Positions 6,993 through 11,947 of a stretch of DNA of 11,947 bases are shown piece after piece. The notes under the pieces were generated by a model. That model searched no databases. It was not told where the DNA came from and was given only the letters and a program-made list of their open reading frames with translations. The number at the start of each line of letters is the position of its first letter. The stretch's first letter is position 1. The stretch lies in the NCBI GenBank assembly GCA_027334785.1, contig DAHWQF010000056.1, positions 1 to 11,947 of the forward strand, read 5' to 3'. Position numbers and translations under genes: made by a program. This DNA is from Acidimicrobiaceae bacterium. Its GTDB lineage: Bacteria > Actinomycetota > Acidimicrobiia > Acidimicrobiales > Palsa-688.

Positions 6993-7973
6993 ATGAGCAC
7001 CAAGGCACAACCACGTCGTCCCCCTGGCACCCCGGTGGGTGGCCAATGGGCGCCAACACAGCACGACGAGCCGGACATCGCGCTCCCCCAGGCGGTCCCC
7101 CAGGCGGCACAGTCCGCTTTCGGCTCCCCGGAAGTGCTCGCTCTTGTCCAGTCGGAAGCCAGGAAAGCGGCGTACCGCTTCAGTCTCGACGCCGACGACG
7201 TGGCCGACGAGACCATGCTCAAGCTCCTCTCGGGCTCCCATAATGCGGACAACCTGCACGCGTACGCTGTCACGGCCACCAGGAACGTCGCCAGGGACAT
7301 GTACCTCCGGGCCACCGCCGGGGTGGAGCTTTCCACTTACGAGATGAGGGCCTGGCAGATGTACCGCGCAGAGTGTGCCCGCCTGGAGCAGAAGCTGTGG
7401 CGCCACCTCACCGGGCCCGAGGAGGACGCCCTTGCCGAACAGGTCAGGGCCCGCATCGATCGCGTCCCGGCGGGTTTCCACCGCCGGCCGAAGCGTAAAT
7501 TGGTGCAGGGCACGCTGCCCGAACCCGCCGACGGCTATTCTTACCACCGCCGGTCGGCTTTCCCGGCCGGGTCGTTGGCAGACAGGGCCGAGAGGATGGC
7601 CGAGAACGACGTAGGCAGGTGCAACCTAGCCGCCATCAGCAACGCGCGGATGATCGGTTGGGACGCGCTGGCCGAGCTCGACGGGGCGCCGTTGGCGGCT
7701 ATCGACAGCCTCAGCCGCAAGCAGGCGACACGGGTGCGCCATCAGGTACGTGGGGCTGGTGGCGTCAACGCCGTCGTAGCGGCTCACCGGGCTGGCACGC
7801 TCGACGAGCAGACGGCGAGAGCGTTCTTCGCCCCCTGGGGAGAAATCGACGAAAGCGGACGCGACGCGGTCACGAAGCTCTTGCGCAAGCATGGGGCTTA
7901 CGCAGACGATCTGTGGGACGCCGCAGTCGGGAGATCCGTCCACCAGGCGAGGGGCACCGAGGTGGCAGCATGA
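6993..7973 (+). CDS. Tagged protein with sigma-70 region-2-like segment
   Basis: This 326-aa protein begins with the recurring tag QPRRPPGTPVGGQWAP (6-21) and then HDEPDI (24-29). Residues about 46-108 resemble region 2 of ECF-type sigma factors: a helix with ARKAAYRFSLDADDVADET, then NLHAYAVTATRNVARDMYLR, matching the DxxD and N..aW/Y...arN.a.D..R patterns of that family. No clear region 4 follows. The rest (about 110-326) is a charged helical region I do not recognise, with a basic FHRRPKRK stretch. It may be a mobile-element regulator that binds RNA polymerase, or only a sigma-2-like fold reused for another role. The start is the only reasonable ATG and puts the tag five residues in, as in the other tagged proteins. 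It overlaps the next gene by ATGA (4 bp). An inverted repeat lies just upstream. Confidence 0.82.
   Translation: MSTKAQPRRPPGTPVGGQWAPTQHDEPDIALPQAVPQAAQSAFGSPEVLALVQSEARKAAYRFSLDADDVADETMLKLLSGSHNADNLHAYAVTATRNVARDMYLRATAGVELSTYEMRAWQMYRAECARLEQKLWRHLTGPEEDALAEQVRARIDRVPAGFHRRPKRKLVQGTLPEPADGYSYHRRSAFPAGSLADRAERMAENDVGRCNLAAISNARMIGWDALAELDGAPLAAIDSLSRKQATRVRHQVRGAGGVNAVVAAHRAGTLDEQTARAFFAPWGEIDESGRDAVTKLLRKHGAYADDLWDAAVGRSVHQARGTEVAA
7008..7079 (+). repeat. N-terminal tag coding repeat, copy A
   Basis: These 72 nt encode QPRRPPGTPVGGQWAP, then TQ, then HDEPDI. At the protein level the copy matches copies B and C at all but a few positions (V for E, P for A, and the TQ pair). At the DNA level it is clearly more diverged, with many third-position changes, so it is the older or independently maintained copy. 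Confidence 0.85.
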
Positions 7974-8581
7974 AGGACATCGATCTAGTAGAAATGGTGG
8001 TGGTGCAGATGACCGGTACCAGACAGCCGCGCCGCCCGCCCGGCACCCCCGAAGGGGGCCAGTGGGCCCCTTCGGCGCACGACGAGGCCGACATACCCCT
8101 GGAAGTCCCCGACGCACAGGGGGCGGCCGGGGGCACGATGACAACGCAGTACCCGACAAGCTCGCTATCTCCTTTGCCCGACGGGGTGAGCCAGGAGGTC
8201 TTCGACGAGGTCACCAACCACCCCAGCGACCCCGATCCCTATGCCATCTGTGGAGCCACGCCCAGGGAGGTCGACTGGATCCTGGACAACGGATCGGACG
8301 TGCACAAGACGCTGCTGGCCGGCCGGGACGACCTCTCGGTCCAGCAGTACATGCGGCTCCTCGATCCCGACCTGCCTTTTTCGGCACGCCTGGACACTGT
8401 CCGACGGTGCTACCACGGGCCGGGGCTGGCGGAGAAGGCCAGCTACGACCCAGACCCGATCATCAGGGCGTACGCCTTGTCTGATGGGTGGGACCTGCCA
8501 AGGGACCGGGCGGAAGCCTTGAAAGCCGACCCCGAGACCGTGCGGATGATGGACAAGCTCGGGTTGGAGCCGCTCGGATAA
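7970..8581 (+). CDS. Tagged small protein with C-terminal LRV/HEAT-like repeat
   Basis: This 203-aa protein starts at an ATG overlapping the previous stop (ATGA), with GAGGTGG about 4-7 nt upstream as a good ribosome binding site. The tag QPRRPPGTPEGGQWAP lies at 19-34 and HDEADI at 37-42. An in-frame ATG at 8009 (M14) would put the tag five residues from the N-terminus, as in the sigma-like protein, so it is a real alternative. After a Pro/Ser-rich linker, residues 70-200 are helical. Residues 158-194 (DPDPIIRAYALSDG, then DLPRDRAEALKADPETVR) resemble a leucine-rich-repeat-variant or HEAT-like unit, which usually binds proteins. Two earlier stretches (QEVFDEVTNHPSDPDPYAI and the TPREVDWIL region) may be degenerate units. 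Function is unknown. Coupling to the sigma-like gene suggests a partner or regulator of it (inference). Confidence 0.8.
   Translation: MKDIDLVEMVVVQMTGTRQPRRPPGTPEGGQWAPSAHDEADIPLEVPDAQGAAGGTMTTQYPTSSLSPLPDGVSQEVFDEVTNHPSDPDPYAICGATPREVDWILDNGSDVHKTLLAGRDDLSVQQYMRLLDPDLPFSARLDTVRRCYHGPGLAEKASYDPDPIIRAYALSDGWDLPRDRAEALKADPETVRMMDKLGLEPLG
8024..8095 (+). repeat. N-terminal tag coding repeat, copy B
   Basis: These 72 nt encode QPRRPPGTPEGGQWAP, SA, then HDEADI. The copy is identical to copy C (minus strand, 10044-10115) over its first 47 nt and at 68 of 72 positions overall. Inside it, CCGAAGGGG (8049-8057) and CCCCTTCGG (8067-8075) form perfect 9-bp arms around a 9-nt spacer; copy C lacks the full right arm. 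Confidence 0.88.
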
Positions 8582-8606
8582 ACCGGGTCAGGCAGACCAC
8601 CGGTTT
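8580..8606. terminator. Hairpin between converging operons, possible bidirectional terminator
   Basis: The 7-bp arms AAACCGG (8580-8586) and CCGGTTT (8600-8606) flank a 13-nt loop. The hairpin covers the stop codons of both converging genes, which end 6 bp apart (8581 and 8588). The A-run and T-run ends give short T stretches in both directions. It fits a shared terminator, though the stem is short and the T-runs are only three bases. Confidence 0.45.
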
Positions 8607-9112
8607 GCCAGGCGCGCCAGCGACGCCGCCTCGGCGGCCAACAATTCCGCCACGAGCTCGACTACACCCGGTCCGAGCTCCGCGCAGGCGACCACTGCGC
8701 CAGGGACAGGCACCGTGACATCGTCCAACCCGGGGACGGGGAACCCGGCGAAGGCCTTGACGAGCGGGGCGTAGAGGGCCACCCTGGCGTCGTCGGCCCA
8801 GAGCCCGGCCGTGGTGATGGCGTCCTCGGTCGAACGGGCAAGCTTGGACAGGTCGGGGGTGCGGAAAGGTACTGCGTCGCGCTTGCGGGCCGAGGCGGGC
8901 CGGCGTAAAGCGAAGACCATCCCTACCACCAGCGGCCCGTCCAGGCACGGGCCGGCCCCGAGGCCGGCGGCAGCCACGGCCTGGCGCCACGGGGCCACGG
9001 CCTTGGAGGACTCGACGAGCACCACGTGCCCGCCGTGGTAGCCCTTGGGGCTCTTGGAGCCCTGCGGGGCCGGGGCCCCGACAACGTGGAAGGACCAGGC
9101 TCTCTCAGTCAT
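8588..9112 (-). CDS. RusA-family Holliday junction resolvase-like endonuclease
   Basis: This 174-aa protein matches the RusA family, phage- and plasmid-borne nucleases that cut four-way DNA junctions. It opens with FHVVGAPAPQGSKSPKG, has a conserved PWRQAV segment, and then the signature PDLSKL...EDAITTAGLWADDARV at 86-111. D87 and the D107-D108 pair fit the E. coli RusA acidic residues D70 and D91. The middle acidic residue, normally the second Asp of PDxD, is S89, so metal binding may be altered. The C-terminal 50 residues (about 125-174) are an Ala/Leu/Val-rich helical extension. The ATG at 9112 has AAGGGA 6 nt upstream and overlaps the preceding stop by 8 bp; an in-frame TTG directly before it is less likely. 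It is the last gene of the transfer-type operon and may resolve branched plasmid DNA. Confidence 0.87.
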   Translation of the reverse strand: MTERAWSFHVVGAPAPQGSKSPKGYHGGHVVLVESSKAVAPWRQAVAAAGLGAGPCLDGPLVVGMVFALRRPASARKRDAVPFRTPDLSKLARSTEDAITTAGLWADDARVALYAPLVKAFAGFPVPGLDDVTVPVPGAVVACAELGPGVVELVAELLAAEAASLARLANRWSA

Positions 9113-10169
9113 CAAAATCCCTTCGTTCGAGCAGCGCGGCTCTTGCCGACATAGCTTGGGGCGAGGCCTCCTGCGGTGGGCAGCGGTGCTTGCCGGCGCC
9201 GTCTATTTGCGCCGAGTAGCGGCCGCACTTGTCGCACTCGACCACGTCCACGCGCTGGGCCTTGCCGCGCACGAGCAGGTTGAAGGCCCGCCCCGGGGAC
9301 CAGGTGTTCGCGATCACCTGGTAGGACCGTTCCGAGGCCCGGTAACCGTAGTTGTGCCGGCCCGTGGAGACGAGCAGCGTCCCCGTCGCGTAGTCGTAGC
9401 CGGTCTTGCGCACCCAACTGGAACGGGCCGGGGCCAATTTCACCCCCGTCGAGACCCGGCGCTGCCGGCGCCGCTCCAGCAGGTCCCCGACCTCCCTGAG
9501 GGCGCGCGACGGCCGGCGCGCCTCCAACAGGCACTGGACGCTCTCGGCCACGTACTCGCCGGCCTTGGTATGGGCGCCTTCGTCGTGGGCCCCGAGCGCT
9601 CTCGTCGCCCACGTCCCGTCCGCTCCGCAGGTGGCCCTCACCCAGCCCGACACCTCCCCGTCGGGGTAGACGGCCGATACCGGGATGTCGAAAGTCACAG
9701 CTTCCTGCCCGGTACCGCCCGACAGTCGTGACGCGTACCGGCGTACTGCCGCGACCGACGGCATCCGCACCTCGACGCCCGCACCCGCGTAGGCCATCCG
9801 GTGCGTCCGGCGGTGGCCCGAGCGCGACCTGCCGAGAGAACGCAGCGGGGTCTCGTCGTCCGGCATTGCGGGGTACGTAGCGCCCTCGGGGCCATGCTCC
9901 GCCAGGGCCCAGTGCGAGCCCCACCACGCGCCTACGCCGGTCCGCCGCAACGCCGAGCCGATGGCCGCCGCCGGCACGAACCCGAGCGCCTCGACCTCAC
10001 GGGCGCGTCTTTGCAGCACCGAGACGGTCCCGGCGTCGAGCGAGATGTCAGCCTCGTCGTGCGCCGTCGGGGCCCACTGGCCCCCTTCGGGGGTGCCGGG
10101 CGGGCGGCGCGGCTGGTCCATGTGTCCCATGCCCATGATCTGGTGCGGCCCTCTCGGCTTATGTCGCAT
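9105..10169 (-). CDS. Tagged protein with KTSC-like domain and C-terminal zinc-ribbon-like motif
   Basis: This 354-aa protein has three recognisable parts. The tag QPRRPPGTPEGGQWAP is at 19-34, followed by HDEADI at 37-42. The middle (about 45-250) is not recognised. At about 252-310 it resembles a KTSC domain: TGYDYATGTLLVS, YGYRASERSYQVI, then PGRAFNLLVRGKA. A C-x2-C...H-x-C cluster (C312, C315, H328, C330) follows and could bind zinc. KTSC domains are small and of unclear function, sometimes linked to nucleic-acid-binding proteins. The ATG at 10169 forms TGATG with the upstream stop, implying coupled translation, but has no good Shine-Dalgarno sequence. M12, M14 and M17 are in frame just before the tag, and M14 would give the same tag spacing as the other tagged proteins. 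The 3' end overlaps RusA by 8 bp. Role unknown; the domains suggest nucleic-acid or protein binding. Confidence 0.83.
   Translation of the reverse strand: MRHKPRGPHQIMGMGHMDQPRRPPGTPEGGQWAPTAHDEADISLDAGTVSVLQRRAREVEALGFVPAAAIGSALRRTGVGAWWGSHWALAEHGPEGATYPAMPDDETPLRSLGRSRSGHRRTHRMAYAGAGVEVRMPSVAAVRRYASRLSGGTGQEAVTFDIPVSAVYPDGEVSGWVRATCGADGTWATRALGAHDEGAHTKAGEYVAESVQCLLEARRPSRALREVGDLLERRRQRRVSTGVKLAPARSSWVRKTGYDYATGTLLVSTGRHNYGYRASERSYQVIANTWSPGRAFNLLVRGKAQRVDVVECDKCGRYSAQIDGAGKHRCPPQEASPQAMSARAALLERRDFDD
10044..10115 (-). repeat. N-terminal tag coding repeat, copy C
   Basis: These 72 nt encode QPRRPPGTPEGGQWAP, TA, then HDEADI. The first 47 nt are identical to copy B and only four of 72 positions differ. 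Sequence outside the tag does not match between the two genes, so the tag moved or was conserved as a unit. It retains the GC-rich CCCCCGAAGGGGG internal hairpin. Confidence 0.88.
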
Positions 10170-10933
10170 CAGTTCGCGTCCGGTGAGCTGAACGACGCCA
10201 CCTGCCAGGGGGCGCCGGGGCCGGGGCGCACGACGACGACCTGGAGCACCTGGATCGTCCCGTACGGGGCGCCGCTCTGCGGCTCGTCGAGGCCGAACGC
10301 CTGGAGCTGGTAGGTGACCAGGGCGTAGCGCTTGTCGGCGGTGTTCGGGGCGTCGCGCTCGACCGCCGTCTTGGCCACATCGACCACATAGGTCGTGCGG
10401 TCCTTCCGCAACTGGTCGAAGTACGCCGTGTCGCCAGGGTTGGTGGCGTGGGCGGCCAGGTAATGGAAGTGGGCGTACAGCGCCGGTGTCATGTACGGCT
10501 TGGCGAGCGTCACCCACCAGCCGAGGCTGGGCCACGTCCAGCTCGCCCCGTAGTAGGCCTGGACGAACTTCGCCGCCACCCATGCCGGGCTGCCGGCGCC
10601 GGCCGCCGGCGGCAGCTGCATCGTTACCGGGACAGTGGTGGTCGTCGCCGCCGGGCCAGTCGGAGTGGGCCTCGTCGAAGTCGGGCCAGTAGTGGCAGGC
10701 ACCGTCGATGTGGCCCCTGTTGGAGCAGTCGCAGTCGAAGCAGGCACAGTGCTCGTCGGGCCGGGCCGGTGCCCACCGGTCGGCCCCGGGGACGTGGGGC
10801 TTGTGGCGACCGGGGTGGTCACAGGCGGTGGGGCCCCGGAGCCGAACTGCCGGTGGCGAACGCTGCCGCAGGCCGCCAACGCTAGCGCCGCCGCCCCCAC
10901 CAAGGCCCCCACCAGGGCTCTTCTTGTCACCAT
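10169..10933 (-). CDS. Lipoprotein with Thr/Pro-rich linker, TcpC/VirB8-like C-terminal domain
   Basis: This 254-aa protein begins with a classical lipoprotein signal: RR at 4-5, a hydrophobic run 6-19, and the lipobox LAAC ending at C22. It should be anchored to the outer face of the membrane. Residues 34-105 are a flexible Thr/Pro/Ser/Gly linker suited to crossing the cell wall. The C-terminal domain (about 112-254) starts with PAWVAAKFVQAYYGASW, continues with helical segments, and ends in beta-strands (YALVTYQLQAF, IQVLQVVVVRPG, WQVASF). This pattern resembles the NTF2-like fold of TcpC/VirB8 conjugation proteins; the match is by pattern only. Another NTF2-like secreted lipoprotein is possible. 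AGGAGGA sits 5 nt before the ATG. The gene overlaps the murein hydrolase by 7 bp and joins the tagged gene by TGATG. A structural role in the transfer channel is inferred. Confidence 0.83.
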   Translation of the reverse strand: MVTRRALVGALVGAAALALAACGSVRHRQFGSGAPPPVTTPVATSPTSPGPTGGHRPGPTSTVPASTATAPTGATSTVPATTGPTSTRPTPTGPAATTTTVPVTMQLPPAAGAGSPAWVAAKFVQAYYGASWTWPSLGWWVTLAKPYMTPALYAHFHYLAAHATNPGDTAYFDQLRKDRTTYVVDVAKTAVERDAPNTADKRYALVTYQLQAFGLDEPQSGAPYGTIQVLQVVVVRPGPGAPWQVASFSSPDAN

Positions 10934-11947
10934 GCCGGTCCTCCTCCCACGAAGCCCCCGGCCGTAGATTGTGTGACCGGGTCGATGCCGACCAATGTCC
11001 CGGTGTACGGGGCGTCCACCATCTCGCCGTTGCCGATGTAGATGCCGACGTGCCCAGGGTCCGATGCCGTCCCGCCGTCGCCGATGCCGACGAAGAACAC
11101 GAGGTCACCTGGCTGCAACTGGGCGATGTTGGTCGTGAACCCTCCGGCGGCCTGGACGACAGAGAACTGCCCCCCGGTCCCCGAGTAGTGGGGCACCACG
11201 ATGCCGACCTGGGCCAGGGCGTACTGGACAAGCCCCGAGCAGTCGAAGCCGGGCTTGCCGATGTACCCTGCCGGCCCCACTGCTGAGCCGCTCGGGCCAG
11301 TCGGGCTGCCGCCGCCCCAGACGTAGGGGGCGTTGCCCACCCACTTTTCTGCCGCTGCGACCACGATTGCCGCCTTGCCGGTGGCCAAGGTGGTCCCCTG
11401 GCAGGGCACTTGCAGGACGGCCCCGAGCAATGTCGCCGCTGCTGGCATCCAGCCCTGGTAGCGCCCGCCGTACGCCGAGGCCTGGGCGGCCTGGGCGGCG
11501 GTGCCCATCTGGCTCGCCGTCGTAGCCGATTGCCACCCCGGCACGCCCTCCAGCGCTGTGTAGAACGACTGGGCAGACCACTGCGGGTCCATGGCCTCGG
11601 CCACCGTGGCGGCCCCGCCGTCCCATATCCCGACCTGCTGCTGGAACAGGCCGACCGAGGTCCCGTTGCTCGGCGGGTTGGAGAGCGAGTACGAGCCCCA
11701 TTGGACGTTGGGATCCGTCTCGGAGCCCGGGACGCTGGCGTTGGGCAGGTCCCACAAGCTGCTCTCGGTCAGGGCGGTGCCGAGGGCGATCTGCAAGGCG
11801 TTGCTCGGGAGCCCCATCTGTTGGCCCACCCGCACCACGACGGTGGCGTTGGTCATCTGGGCTGCCGAGATCTGGGTACCGGCGCCGAGAGAGCCGGAGA
11901 CAATTATCGAGGCCGCGTTCCAGGTGCCGCAGACCATGTCGGCCGCT
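10927..11947 (-). CDS. Two-domain murein hydrolase (lysozyme-like plus NlpC/P60), N-terminus beyond the window
   Basis: The frame stays open to the window edge, so the gene is probably truncated at its 5' end; the ATG at 11937 is only the first visible Met, and numbering is from it. The first domain has VGQQMGLPSNALQIALGTALTESSL with catalytic-type Glu E58, then SVGLFQQ, as in lysozyme/transglycosylase-like domains of actinobacterial hydrolases. The second is a C40 NlpC/P60 peptidase: DCSGLVQYAL with nucleophile C233, and GHVGIYIG with H296. The third triad position, in EMVDAP, is D308, where many members have His; RipA has an acidic residue there. The domain order matches CwlT of ICEBs1, which opens peptidoglycan for conjugation. 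It heads the visible part of the leftward operon with the lipoprotein gene (7-bp overlap). The signal sequence and membrane anchor would lie outside the window. No mutation is seen in the visible part. Confidence 0.9.
   Translation of the reverse strand, partial: AADMVCGTWNAASIIVSGSLGAGTQISAAQMTNATVVVRVGQQMGLPSNALQIALGTALTESSLWDLPNASVPGSETDPNVQWGSYSLSNPPSNGTSVGLFQQQVGIWDGGAATVAEAMDPQWSAQSFYTALEGVPGWQSATTASQMGTAAQAAQASAYGGRYQGWMPAAATLLGAVLQVPCQGTTLATGKAAIVVAAAEKWVGNAPYVWGGGSPTGPSGSAVGPAGYIGKPGFDCSGLVQYALAQVGIVVPHYSGTGGQFSVVQAAGGFTTNIAQLQPGDLVFFVGIGDGGTASDPGHVGIYIGNGEMVDAPYTGTLVGIDPVTQSTAGGFVGGGPAW

Noticed and set aside
7619..8581. 320-aa version of the second tagged protein
   Set aside because: Its first 117 residues overlap the sigma-like gene in a different frame. 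The ATG at 7970 has a good ribosome binding site and a typical ATGA overlap.
9105..11231. 708-aa version of the KTSC/tag protein
   Set aside because: The extension overlaps the lipoprotein and the murein hydrolase in another frame. The ATG at 10169, which forms TGATG with the lipoprotein stop, explains the real gene.
1..11947. CRISPR array, tRNA, rRNA or insertion sequence
   Set aside because: No regularly spaced short repeats, cloverleaf, rRNA-like stretch, transposase or terminal inverted repeats were seen. The only repeats are the tag copies and the duplicated leader.

Overview
The window is very GC-rich (roughly two-thirds or more by eye) and carries ten densely packed protein genes with short gaps and stop/start overlaps. 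Alanine-, glycine- and arginine-rich proteins, a Thr/Pro-rich lipoprotein, and a C40 peptidoglycan hydrolase preceded by a lysozyme-like domain all fit an actinobacterium (Actinomycetota). I cannot name genus or species. The gene content (FtsK/TraB-like DNA translocase, two-domain murein hydrolase, TcpC/VirB8-like lipoprotein, NERD nuclease-like protein, RusA resolvase) points to part of a conjugative plasmid or integrative conjugative element. No relaxase, integrase, replication gene or VirB4-type ATPase is inside the window.

Layout. Positions 1-89 hold no gene but carry an AT-rich perfect inverted repeat. A leftward operon runs from about 6818 down to 90: an unrecognised 363-aa protein, a DUF2201-type metallopeptidase/VWA protein, a NERD-domain protein and a 1184-aa membrane-anchored FtsK/TraB-like ATPase. 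A rightward pair runs from 6993 to 8581: a protein with a sigma-70 region-2-like segment, and a small protein ending in an LRV/HEAT-like repeat, joined by ATGA. It converges on a second leftward operon running from the right edge down to 8588: a lysozyme-like plus NlpC/P60 murein hydrolase (cut by the window edge), a lipoprotein, a KTSC-domain and zinc-ribbon-like protein, and a RusA-family resolvase. All junctions in this operon overlap, which implies translational coupling.

How they may work together (inference). The hydrolase would open the cell wall, the lipoprotein would sit in an envelope channel, and the FtsK/TraB-like motor would drive DNA through it. RusA and the NERD protein would act on branched or incoming DNA.

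Two patterns go beyond ordinary annotation. First, three otherwise unrelated proteins (starting at 6993+, 7970+ and 10169-) share an N-terminal tag, QPRRPPGTPxGGQWAP followed by HDExDI; two copies are about 94% identical in DNA. This looks like a modular signal. Second, a 38-bp leader with a conserved hairpin directly precedes the start codons of both the 363-aa unknown gene and the VWA/metallopeptidase gene, suggesting shared cis-regulation.
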